From Palsa-504 sp963806335 (lineage in GTDB: Bacteria > Actinomycetota > Actinomycetes > Streptosporangiales > Streptosporangiaceae), in assembly GCA_963806335.1 (NCBI GenBank), contig CAWDXO010000013.1, positions 186,001-250,000 of the forward strand: a DNA stretch of 64,000 bases, given 5' to 3'. A program made the position numbers and the translations under genes. This document shows, piece by piece, positions 28,955-37,837 of this stretch (its first letter is position 1; each line of letters begins with the position of its first letter). The notes below the pieces were generated by a model. The model did no database searches. It was not told the origin of the DNA and saw only the letters and a list, made by a program, of their open reading frames with translations.

Positions 28955-29401
28955 CGTGGCAGGCTTTGCTGCGTGTTGACGCTGTTGCTCGGCTGCGAGC
29001 GGAGCTTACCGCGCTGCTGGCCGGCCTGTCACGCGGCGACTGGGCGCGCGCGACGGCCTGCCCCGCCTGGCCGGTCCCCGTTTCGAAGAGCACCTCGCCA
29101 CGCTCGACCTTGACGCCTCCGGCGGCCCGGTGGGGTGGGCGACCGGCTCCGATCCGGGCACGCACTTGGGAGCATGCCTTCGCGCTTTGCCGTTTCGGCT
29201 TTCGTTCGGGTCCGGGTTTTGCCGCCTCGTCTGTTCGTTTGCGGGCTTTGCCGCCTCGTCTGTTCATTTGCAGTTCGAGCGCGGCCTCCCATTCTAACTT
29301 TGCGAGGATCTGCTGTCTTTCTGGCTTGTTTTAGCTAATGTATTCGAGTATAATTGCGACTATCACGATGGCAACGGACCCAGCGGCGAAAAGGAGGGCC
29401 C
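28955..29401. other. Decayed intergenic region with a gene remnant and a direct repeat
   Basis: No intact gene. At 28966-29070 one frame reads RVDAVARLRAELTALLAGLSRGDWARATACPAW, matching the N-terminus of a maleylpyruvate isomerase-like DinB protein; soon after, another frame reads EEHLATLDLDASGGPVGWATGSDPG, so this looks like a frameshifted remnant. At about 29218-29272 a 30-bp segment (TTTGCCGCCTCGTCTGTTC core) is directly repeated. The last 60 bp are AT-richer and may hold the promoter of the DUF222 gene. Confidence 0.45.
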
Positions 29402-31782
29402 ATGTCGGCAGCGCCGGGCCAAGGGCGTTTTGGACGGGATCGGGATCCTGCCCGGAGCGCCCATGCGCCCGGTGCCGTGCAGCCCGATCCGACCTGGGGC
29501 TGGGACGTCGCGGGAAATCCCCTCGATGAGGCGGACGGGTGGCGTCCGGTCCCGGCCGGGACGGATCCGCTGGCTGACCCGGATCGGTGGGAGGCGTGGC
29601 TGGCCGCGACGGACAGCGGTGATCCGCCGCCCGATCCCGAGCAGGATCCCCGGTGGTGCCCGGATCCGGACGATCCGGCGCTGCCCGATGACGTGGACCT
29701 GGACGGGTTGCGGGCGGAGTCGCGGCGGATCGCCGCCGCCCAGGCCGCGGAGCAGGCCGCCGAGGCCGAGTGGGCGGCCGGGCTGCCCCGCGGACGTCGA
29801 GGTGCCCCAGGCCGGGGTGAGGGTGGGCCGCCGCGGGCCGGGGATGCCCGGCTCAGCGCGGCGGGTCCCCGGTGAGTACGCCGGCCCGGCCGGCGGGTTC
29901 GGCACCGGGCAGCCGCTGGATGTGGCGCCCGGCGGCGGGGTGCTGCTGGGGTTCGCTGAGGACGCCGCCGGGGATGAGGACCGGTTCGCCGGGGCCAGTG
30001 ATGATGAGCTGGCCGGGATCATCGGCGCGCTGGACCGGGCCGAGGCCACCGCGTGTTCCCTCAAGCACGCCGCGCTGGCGGAGTTCACCCGCCGCCGTCC
30101 CGCCCCCGGCCACGCGCCCGACGGCCCGGCAGGGATGCCGGCGGAGCGGGAGGAGTTCGCCGGGGATGAGATCGCCCAGCTGCTGGCCGAGGGCCGCGGC
30201 GACCGCGGAGGGGATGCTGGACCTGGCCCGGGACCTGGAAGTCAGGCTGCCCGGCACCAGGGCGGCGTTCCGCGCCGGGATCCTGCGGCATGCCAAGGCG
30301 CAGATCATCGCGTGGGCCACCGTCCTGCTGGATGCGGAGGAGGCCCGGGCGGCGGAGGAGCTGGTGCTGGGGCGGGCCGGGCGGCTGACGCCGGGCGGGC
30401 TGCGGGCCGCGATCGCCCAGGCGGTGATGGCCGTCGCGCCGCAGAAGGCGCGGAAGCGGCGGGAGGAGGCCGCGAAGGACGCCCGGGTGCAGCGGTGGGC
30501 CGAGGACAGCGGGAACGCGGCGCTGGCCGGCCGGGAACTCCCCCCGGCCGAGGTGCTGGCCGCGGATCAGCGGATCTCCTGGTGGGCCCGGCAGCTGCGC
30601 AAGGCCGGGCTGGCCGGCAGCATGGATGAGCTGCGCGCCCGCGCCTACCTCGACCTGCTGCTGGACAAAGACTCCCGCCCCGCTCCCCCCGCCCCCGCAA
30701 GTGACGGCACCACCGGCAAGCCCGGCAAGCCCGGCAAGACCGGCAAGCCCGGCAAGCCCGGTGAGACCGGCGAGCCCGGTGAGCACCGGTGGGAGCGGTG
30801 ACAGCGGCAGCAGTGGCAGCGGCGGCAGTGGCGGCGGCAGCGGCGGCAGCGGCAGTGGCAGCGGCGGCAGTGGCAGCGGCGGCAGTGGCAGCGGTGGCAG
30901 CGGCAGCGAGAGCGGCAGTGGCGGTCCGGCAGGCGGTCCGGGGACCGGCGGGTCAGGCCCCCGGGGCCCCCGGTCCCGGCGGATCCGGCCGCGCCGATGA
31001 CCGCGCCGGGGGCGGGGGTGCGGCCGTCGGGGTTCGTGGGGCGGCTGCACCTGACCGTCCCGCTGACCACGTTGCTGGGGCTGGCGGACCGGCCCGGGGA
31101 GATCCCGGGGCTGGGCCCGGTCGACCCGTGGCTGGCCCGGGACCTGGCCCGCGCCGCCGCCGCCAACCCCACGACCACCTGGTGCCTGACCGTGACCGAC
31201 GGGCAGGGCCACGCGATCGGGCACGGCTGCGCCCGGCCCGCCCCCGGAAACCGCGCTAAAGGGCCGGGCGACCAGCAGAAAACCGGGCCGCCCGGCGGAC
31301 CCGGCCCGCCGGATCCGCCCGGCGCGGCCAGCCGGGACGGCCCAGGATTCACCGTCACCGCCGGCGGCCGGGACGGGCCGCCGGGCGGGTACGGATCCTG
31401 GCGGTTCACCACCGGGGTTCCCGGGCAGCGGGACCTGGCATTCGCGGTGGACCCGATCGCCACCGGGAGCTGTGATCACCGGTTCGAGGCGGCCGGGCAT
31501 GACCCCGGCCGCAAACTGCGGCACCTGGCCCAGATCCGGCACGCGACCTGCACCGCCCCCGCCTGCCGGCGACCCGCCACCCAGGCCGACTTCGAGCACA
31601 ACATCCCCTACGAGGCCGGCGGCCGGACCTGCCTGTGTAATGGCGGTCCGAAGTGCCGGCATGACCACCGGCTCAAGCAGCACCCCCGCTGGAAAGTCGA
31701 GCAGATCACCCCGGCCACCTTCCGCTGGACCGCCCCCTCCGGCCGGACCAGCACCACCGAACCCACCCGCTACCCCATCTAG
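29402..31782 (+). pseudogene. DUF222/HNH endonuclease gene, multiply frameshifted
   Basis: Pieces of one long DUF222-HNH protein lie in successive frames. The N-terminal part starts at 29402 and follows an AAGGAGG. The DUF222 part continues in a second frame from about 29800 (FAGASDDELAGIIGALDRAEATACSLKHAAL), switches near 30200 to a third (MLDLARDLEVRLPGTRAAFRAGILRHAKAQII and WAEDSGNAALAGRELPPAEVLAADQRI), meets a TGA at 30799, and the HNH part runs 30997-31782 (CTAPACRRPATQADFEHNIPYEAGG, CLCNGGPKCRHDHRLKQHPRWKV). The mid-linker contains GKPGKPGKTG repeats and then GGCAGC repeats. At least two indels and one stop are needed, so this is either a pseudogene or badly affected by sequence errors. 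Confidence 0.85.
30710..30925. repeat. Collagen-like and GGCAGC-type repeats in the DUF222 gene
   Basis: From about 30712 a 9-bp-type repeat (GGCAAGCCC) encodes GKPGKPGKTG; from about 30800 to 30920 GGCAGC/GGCAGT units encode Gly-Ser in one frame, Ala in another and Gln/Arg in the third. Frame switching of the host gene occurs here. Confidence 0.85.
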
Positions 31783-31816
31783 CGGTCAGGTCCCCACAGG
31801 GCCGCGGGGCACTACC

Positions 31817-33817
31817 TCAAGAGCGCGCTGTCGCGGCGGCGAGCTGGGTGCGGAAGCGCTCGTAGTCGGCGAGTTCGCGGCCGACCGGCACGAGGACTAG
31901 GTCGCTGGCGGCGGCGGAGACCCGGCTCAGGATGGCGTGGACAGCTTGTTCGCGCTCGCGATCCGCCGCGAGAACGACCATATTCTGGCACCAGGATGCG
32001 ATCAGCCAGCCCAGCACCAGCAGCGCCAGGACCATGACCCCGAGCCAGGGAGCTAGTGACACATCACTGATCAGTGACGACTTGTGCGCCGTGTGGGACT
32101 CGCCGAACCCCAGGATGAGCACGATCCAGACCAAGCCCGCCAGCGTCAGGAGCATCAGGAACCACTGCACGGACGCGATCAGCCGCCACCACCCGGTGAC
32201 CTTGTCGCGCCGCGGCAACCCCTGCGCGACGGCCGCGCCCAGAGCTGCCTGGGCCTCGTCCGCCCTCGACCGCGAAGCGGTCAGCACGGTCCGTGGCCAT
32301 GGCTCCGGCAGCGAACCGCCTACCTCGTTGGCGAATACCGTAATCGCGTTGTCGATGTCGGATCGCTGGGCCTGCGCAGCGTCAGCGGGGTCACTGGCCA
32401 GCAGCTTGCGGGCGGGTGTCCTCCCCCGCAGGCGCGCCACCAACCGGGCAGGCGGCCAGCCGATATATCCCGCGGCGTTGCGTTCCCGCACGCCGTTCAG
32501 GGTCTCGGTCACGGCCGCTACCCCGGCGGCTTTCGCGAAGGCCGCGGTGAGCGTGCCTGCAGGACCTGCGGGAACGTAGATGGCGGGATCTTCGACGCGT
32601 TTCGCGGCTCGGTCGCCCTCCGGCGTCGCGTCCTCCCAGGGCGGTCGCGCTGAGGACGGCGGGATGGTCGGGGCGGCGGTTTTCTGCCACGGCTGCCAGT
32701 CGGATGCGACGACCGACCGCCCATTGGCCGGATCCTCGGCGGCCGCGCCACCCCTGCCTGCCGAGAAGGCACCGGGCTCAGCTGGGAAGCCGCTCCCGTG
32801 ACCCTCGTATTCGCCCCCCTCCGCCTGATCCCACGGCGGCCGGGCCGGGGCCTGCGACCGGGGCAGCTCGGGTCTGGCCCCGACGGGTGCCGCGTCAGCC
32901 GGGGGCATGGCCGATGGGTGTGTCGAAGGCGGTCCCGGCGGCTGCCAGCCCGGCACGGAATCCCCGGCGTAAACGGCAAACCTCTCCAGCAGGGCGTCAA
33001 CGTCGGCCGTGATCCGGTCGGTGGAGGCGCGCCGGGCGGCCACGGCCGCGGCCAGCACGCGCCTGAGCTCATCGAGGCCAGCACCGGTCATCGCGGACGT
33101 CATGAGGACCTGAGTCTCGGCTAGCCCTTCGGAGTCGAGCAGCCGGCGCAGGTCGGACTCGCAATCGGCGGCCTGCTCGGGAGTCAGCGTGTCAGCCTGG
33201 TTAAGCACTACCGTCGTCACGGCGGCGTGCCCGGCCAGCGGGACCAGGTAGCGCCGGTGCACCGACGCGTCCGCGTACTTCAGCGGGTCGAGCACCCAGA
33301 CCAGCATGTCCGCCATCTTGACTAGGCGGTCGACGAGGGCGGCCGAACCAGTGACCACCGAGTCGTGGTCGGGCAGGTCGAGCAGGAGCAGTCCCGTCAG
33401 CGACGCCTCCCCCTCATCGAGGGCGCTCGCCCGGGCGTAGCGGTGCCGCCGCTGCACGTTGAGCCAGTCGAGCAGCGGGGCAGCCCCCTCCACGCCCCAC
33501 ACGCACGCGTGCGAGTGCTTGGTGGTGGGCCGCGTCACGCCTGCAGGCGAGAAATTCGCCCCGGCCAGGGCGTTGAACAGCGTGGACTTACCACTGCCGG
33601 TCCCCCCAGCCAGAGCCACGACGGTGTGCGAGGCGGACATCCGCATCCGCTCACCCGACCGCCGCAGCAACGTTTCCGCATCGGAGAGAAGTTCCTGGCT
33701 GAACCCGTCGGCTCCGGTCCGGCCGGCACCGATCCTGGTCAGCTCGGTGAGCGAGGCGAGCCTGGCCGGCAGCCGCGTGTTCGCCAGCCCGGCCACCCCG
33801 ATCGTGTTCGCTGTCAC
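31817..33817 (-). CDS. Dynamin-like membrane GTPase (YfjP family), second of a pair
   Basis: 666 residues. The G domain holds G1 GGTGSGKSTLFNAL, G2 Thr region GVTRPTTKHSH, G3 DLPDHDS and G4 NQAD. A long Pro-rich linker (residues about 290-400) follows. Near the C-terminus lie two membrane helices (FLMLLTLAGLVWIVLILGF and LGVMVLALLVLGWLIASW). Its start overlaps the stop of the larger GTPase by 4 bp. The pair recalls the streptomycete DynA/DynB proteins that stabilise division septa and the mycobacterial IniA/IniC pair; which it matches is inference. Also possible is a general membrane-repair role. Confidence 0.82.
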   Translation of the reverse strand: MTANTIGVAGLANTRLPARLASLTELTRIGAGRTGADGFSQELLSDAETLLRRSGERMRMSASHTVVALAGGTGSGKSTLFNALAGANFSPAGVTRPTTKHSHACVWGVEGAAPLLDWLNVQRRHRYARASALDEGEASLTGLLLLDLPDHDSVVTGSAALVDRLVKMADMLVWVLDPLKYADASVHRRYLVPLAGHAAVTTVVLNQADTLTPEQAADCESDLRRLLDSEGLAETQVLMTSAMTGAGLDELRRVLAAAVAARRASTDRITADVDALLERFAVYAGDSVPGWQPPGPPSTHPSAMPPADAAPVGARPELPRSQAPARPPWDQAEGGEYEGHGSGFPAEPGAFSAGRGGAAAEDPANGRSVVASDWQPWQKTAAPTIPPSSARPPWEDATPEGDRAAKRVEDPAIYVPAGPAGTLTAAFAKAAGVAAVTETLNGVRERNAAGYIGWPPARLVARLRGRTPARKLLASDPADAAQAQRSDIDNAITVFANEVGGSLPEPWPRTVLTASRSRADEAQAALGAAVAQGLPRRDKVTGWWRLIASVQWFLMLLTLAGLVWIVLILGFGESHTAHKSSLISDVSLAPWLGVMVLALLVLGWLIASWCQNMVVLAADREREQAVHAILSRVSAAASDLVLVPVGRELADYERFRTQLAAATARS

Positions 33818-36396
33818 CTAACCGCCTCGAGCGAGAATTCCGCCTGGTAAAGCCGGATCGCCGCGACATCGTCGCAGGGTCCGGCCGCGTCGAGCACCTC
33901 AATGAACCTGACCAGTTCCTCGTCAAGCAGCAGTCGGACCCGGTCCAGCAGATCCGTACGTGCCTTGGCAAGGATCCCGGCCAGCATCGGCTCGCCGAAC
34001 ACCGAGGTCAGCATCCGCCGCGGCTCGGCATAGATGCTGCCGCCCTCGGGATCGGCCGCCGACGTGACCGTGCGGGACGCGTCCTCGCCGAGCATCGCCA
34101 CCAGGACGACCAGGCTGAGCGCCTCGTCGTCGAAGGAGATCCGCCTGGCTGCGGACTGCGAATCTTCCGCATGCACGATCCGTGTCAGGTGATCCTGCCA
34201 CGCCCCGACCGCGCGGGCGGCCCGCAGCGCCAGGTCGGGCGAAGACCGGCTGTAGGTAGCGGCCTGGGCCGCGTCAGCGGCGGTAATCGTCTCGGCGGCC
34301 CTGATGTCATCAGCCGCGATAACAACGTTGGCGCTCTGTCCGCCGGGCCCGAAGACCGATTCGAACACCTGCTTCGCGCGCACATCGCGGGCCCGCTCCG
34401 CGGCGGCGTCCGCCAGCAACACGGCGCCTGCGGGATCACTGCGCCACTGGCCGTGCACATGCTCGGCGGCACGGTCCGCGATGGACACGATGGACGACTC
34501 GATGACCGAACGGAGGGAAGCGTTGAGCGCCGCCGTCCGGGACGGCCCTCGCCGCGCCCGCTTGCCCTTTTTGTTCGCTCCCTTGGCGCCTTTGGCCCCT
34601 TTAACCCCGCGGCGTGGCCGCAGTTCGCCGCCGACCACGCAGTCCTCCCACCGCGCGAGTACCTCGCCAAGCAGCAGCGTCCCGTTCTTCATACCCGTGC
34701 TGACCTCGACGAAGGCGCTTTCGTAAGCCGTCTCGGCGGCGCGCCGCAACTGCGCACGCAGCAAGACCTGCGCCTCTACGTGCGCGGCGATGGCCGGAAT
34801 CCTGGTCTTGAACGTATCGAGCACGCCCGACATCGTTTGAGAGAGCACCGCCACCCGGCGATCGGCCCGCGCCGCGGTATCGGCAAGCCAGTCACGGATC
34901 GGCTCGTATGCATCGGGCGGGAGCATCCCGTCGATGAGCGGGATCTCGGGTATTACGAACCGGTCCTCGGCCGTGATCCCGTTCGCCGCCAGCATGGCCG
35001 TGAAATGATCCACGAGCTCAGTCCGGTAAGCCTGAGGTACCCGTGACATCACCACGCCGAGAGATGCCTTCCGCTCTCGCGCGTGCTGGAGGATCTCCCA
35101 GACGGGCCCGTCAGCGTACCGGCTGGCGCTGGTCATGAACAGCCACAGGTCCGAGGCATCGAGGAACTGGTAGGCGAACTCGTGGTGAGCCTGCACCACC
35201 GAGTCGATGTCGGGCGTGTCCAGCAGGGCGATGCCCCTTGGCATGCCCTCGCTCGCCGCCAGGACGAGCAGGCCGTCACGACCGGGCCTGGCTAGGCCCT
35301 CCTGCCTGACCCGAGGTAGTGTCGGCAGGAAATTGTTCTCGGCGAACCAGTCGATCTCGTCGGGATGGCAGGCGAGAACTGGGCTGTTCGTCGTCGGCCG
35401 GCGTACCCCGGTCGCGCTGACGTTCGCGCCGACGATGCTGTTCACCAGCGTTGACTTCCCGGCCCCGGTGGAGCCGACGAGGGCTACCAGGACCGGTGCC
35501 GCTGACCTGCGCACCCTCGGCAGAAGGTAATCGTCGATCTGGCTGAGAAGCTTAGTGCGTTGGGTCTTCATGGCCGCGGCCCCGGCTATCTCGAAGACGA
35601 GGGGGGTGGCGGCGATCCGCTTCCTGAGGTTCAGCAGCGCGGCTTCCAGCAGCCGGGCGTCCACTCGGACGTGAGACGCGGCGGCGGCCGGAGGCGGGGC
35701 CGCGGACACCGGCTCTGCGCCGGCGTCTTCGGGCGGCGCTGCATCTTCGGGCGGCGCTGCATCTTCGGGCGGCGCTGCATCTTCGGGCGGCGCTGCATCT
35801 TCGGGCGGCGCTGCATCTTCGGGCGGCGCTGCATCTTCGGGCTGCGCCAGGTCTTGGGCTGGCTGCGGTGAGTCCTGAGCTGGCTGTGTTGGGTCTTCAG
35901 GCGGGAGCCGGTCGGCCGGGGCCTCGGGGCCGGCCGCGCTCTGGTCGTGGCCCGTAATCTCATCCCTCGCAGGAGCTTCAGCTTGATCTGGGCCAACCAT
36001 ATTATCCGGTTTGTCCGATTCAGTCGCCTGGGACGGCGCGGGTGATGGGGGTCCTTGGGGCGGCTGGTACTCGGCTGTTGGCTCTTGGGGCGGCTGGTAC
36101 TCGGCTGTTGGCTCTTGGGACAGCTGATGTTCAGCCTGTGACTCGGGCGGCGGCGACTGTTCCCTCTGGGGAGACACCCCAGTGTCCTGGGCTGACGCCT
36201 CTGGGTGACCTGGGGCAACCATCACGTGACTGTCATCCCCGCTTGGTCCCTGCCCGTCACTACCGTGGGCTATAACACTAGTGACACGATCCTCGCGAGG
36301 ATCAGCAAGCTCAGTAGCTACAACAGCACCCGCGCCTGGCTGGCCTTGCCTGCCGACCGCAGGAGCTGGTGACGCTGCCACGCCCTGACCTTCCAT
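33814..36396 (-). CDS. Dynamin-family GTPase with long acidic/proline repeat N-terminus
   Basis: 860 residues. The first 265 residues are disordered, with QEPTAEYQPP and PPEDAA repeats, the latter from six 18-bp units. The G domain follows: G1 GSTGAGKSTLVNSIVG, G2 GVRRPTTNSPV, G3 LDTPDIDSV. The stretch after it (MSRVPQAYRTEL and onward) and the helical C-terminal half suit a dynamin stalk; a Lys/Arg-rich patch (KGAKGAKGANKKGKRARRG) could bind lipid or nucleic acid. GAGGAGG lies upstream of the ATG. It is co-translated with the smaller membrane GTPase. Confidence 0.82.
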   Translation of the reverse strand: MEGQGVAASPAPAVGRQGQPGAGAVVATELADPREDRVTSVIAHGSDGQGPSGDDSHVMVAPGHPEASAQDTGVSPQREQSPPPESQAEHQLSQEPTAEYQPPQEPTAEYQPPQGPPSPAPSQATESDKPDNMVGPDQAEAPARDEITGHDQSAAGPEAPADRLPPEDPTQPAQDSPQPAQDLAQPEDAAPPEDAAPPEDAAPPEDAAPPEDAAPPEDAAPPEDAGAEPVSAAPPPAAAASHVRVDARLLEAALLNLRKRIAATPLVFEIAGAAAMKTQRTKLLSQIDDYLLPRVRRSAAPVLVALVGSTGAGKSTLVNSIVGANVSATGVRRPTTNSPVLACHPDEIDWFAENNFLPTLPRVRQEGLARPGRDGLLVLAASEGMPRGIALLDTPDIDSVVQAHHEFAYQFLDASDLWLFMTSASRYADGPVWEILQHARERKASLGVVMSRVPQAYRTELVDHFTAMLAANGITAEDRFVIPEIPLIDGMLPPDAYEPIRDWLADTAARADRRVAVLSQTMSGVLDTFKTRIPAIAAHVEAQVLLRAQLRRAAETAYESAFVEVSTGMKNGTLLLGEVLARWEDCVVGGELRPRRGVKGAKGAKGANKKGKRARRGPSRTAALNASLRSVIESSIVSIADRAAEHVHGQWRSDPAGAVLLADAAAERARDVRAKQVFESVFGPGGQSANVVIAADDIRAAETITAADAAQAATYSRSSPDLALRAARAVGAWQDHLTRIVHAEDSQSAARRISFDDEALSLVVLVAMLGEDASRTVTSAADPEGGSIYAEPRRMLTSVFGEPMLAGILAKARTDLLDRVRLLLDEELVRFIEVLDAAGPCDDVAAIRLYQAEFSLEAVR
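35726..35833. repeat. Six tandem 18-bp repeats in the large GTPase gene
   Basis: Six perfect copies of TCTTCGGGCGGCGCTGCA, in frame, encode the hexapeptide DAAPPE on the minus strand. About 200 bp upstream in the gene, a 30-bp unit at 36057-36118 is also duplicated and encodes PTAEYQPPQE. Confidence 0.92.
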
Positions 36397-36557
36397 CGTT
36401 CGAGCGGCCTCCTCAAGCTCCCTTTAAGCCCTACGGCTATCCCTCAAGCCAGCGGGCCGGCCGGGCCTGGAGGGTCCTCCGGGTTGATCGCCTGGCACGC
36501 GGAGTTTATCCCCTTCGTCAAGCCGTTACATGGCGCACCAGAGAGTTACTCCGCCCA

Positions 36558-37787
36558 TCAGGCGGTTACATCGCGCATGAGTTCCGTGATCTCCGCGGCG
36601 ACGCTCACGACGTCGCCCACCACCATGATCGCTGGTGGCCGGATCCCCCCCTCTGCCACAAGGCCTTCCACTTGTTCCAGCGTTGAGTTAATTGTGCGCT
36701 GCGTCGGCAGGGTACCGTCTGCGATTACCGAAACGGGGGTATCCGGACCGCGCCCGTATCGCATCAATTCTGTCACGACCGCGCCGATCCGCTCCACGGC
36801 CATCAACAGCACCAGGGTTCCCGAACTGGCGCCGAGTAGTTCCCAGTTCACGGTAGACCGCTCATGCCCAGGCGGAACATGCACTGACACCACGTGGAAT
36901 TCCTGGGCCACGCCCCGGTGGGTCACCGGCACCCACGCGCTCGCCGGGACGCCGACCGCGCTGGTCACGCCGGGCACGACGGTGACGGGAACGCCGGCCC
37001 GCAGGCAGGCCAGGACTTCCTCGGCGCCGCGGCCGAAGACAAAGGGGTCACCGCCCTTGAGCCTGGCCACGAACCGGCCGGCCCGGGCATGCGCGATGAG
37101 CGCCGCGTTGATGTGCTCCTGGGCCATGGCCCGGCCGTAGGGAATCTTGCCCGCGTCGATGATCTCGACGTCCTCCCGCAGCTCATCCAGGAGCGAGCGG
37201 GGGGCCAGCCGGTCGGTGAGCACCACGTCGGCCTCGGCGAGCAACTGCCGCCCGCGCACCGTGATCAGGCCGGGATCGCCGGGGCCGCCGCCGATGATCG
37301 CCACCCCGGCGCGGCGGCCGCGCTCGTGCCGGGCGCTCAGCTGACCCGAACGCAATCCCGCGACCACACGGTCCCTGATCGCGGCGCTGTGTCGCGGGTC
37401 GCCGCTGAGCACACCCACCCGGACGTCGCCCGCCTGGCCCGCGGCGGGCGTCCAGGCGGCCGACGCCTCGGCGTCGTCGGCCCGGACGTACCAGGTCTGC
37501 TGCGCTTCGGCCGCCGCGGCCACCGCCGCGTTCACCTCGGGGCGGTCAGTGCACGCGCAGACCAGCCAGGCGCCGGCGCAGTCGCCGGGCTCATAGTTCC
37601 GCGCCGCCCAGCGGATCCGGCCCGCCACGGCCAGGTCCTCCAGGGAGGCGGTCACCTTCGGGGACACCAGGAGGATCTCCGCGCCCGCGTCGAGCAGGGC
37701 GGGGATCCGCCGGGCCGCCACCGCTCCGCCGCCGATGACGGCGACGCGGCGGCCTCCCAGGCGAAGCCCGAGCAAATAGGGATCCAT
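36558..37787 (-). CDS. cobA: Uroporphyrinogen-III C-methyltransferase fused to precorrin-2 dehydrogenase
   Basis: 409 residues, a CysG-like fusion. Residues 1-150 are a Rossmann NAD domain (GLRLGGRRVAVIGGGAVAARRIPALLDAG) of the precorrin-2 dehydrogenase type. Residues 160-400 are SUMT: IIGGGPGDPGLITVRGRQLLAEADVVLTDRL, FVARLKGGDPFVFGRGAEE, VPGVTSAVGVPASA, and the family C-terminus PPAIMVVGDVV. It makes precorrin-2 and oxidises it to sirohydrochlorin, the substrate for CbiX in the same operon. No C-terminal ferrochelatase function is evident beyond CysG-N. GAAGGAAG precedes the ATG. It is the last gene of the cobalamin operon, 50 bp after bluB-cobT. Confidence 0.95.
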   Translation of the reverse strand: MDPYLLGLRLGGRRVAVIGGGAVAARRIPALLDAGAEILLVSPKVTASLEDLAVAGRIRWAARNYEPGDCAGAWLVCACTDRPEVNAAVAAAAEAQQTWYVRADDAEASAAWTPAAGQAGDVRVGVLSGDPRHSAAIRDRVVAGLRSGQLSARHERGRRAGVAIIGGGPGDPGLITVRGRQLLAEADVVLTDRLAPRSLLDELREDVEIIDAGKIPYGRAMAQEHINAALIAHARAGRFVARLKGGDPFVFGRGAEEVLACLRAGVPVTVVPGVTSAVGVPASAWVPVTHRGVAQEFHVVSVHVPPGHERSTVNWELLGASSGTLVLLMAVERIGAVVTELMRYGRGPDTPVSVIADGTLPTQRTINSTLEQVEGLVAEGGIRPPAIMVVGDVVSVAAEITELMRDVTA

Positions 37788-37837
37788 GCTTCCTTCGGTT
37801 GGCTAAAGCACTATCTTCCGTCGCTTCCGGAGCGCCT

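Noticed and set aside
30712..30925. Possible CRISPR array in the DUF222 gene repeats
   Set aside because: Units are 6-9 bp with no unique spacers; they are coding microsatellites.
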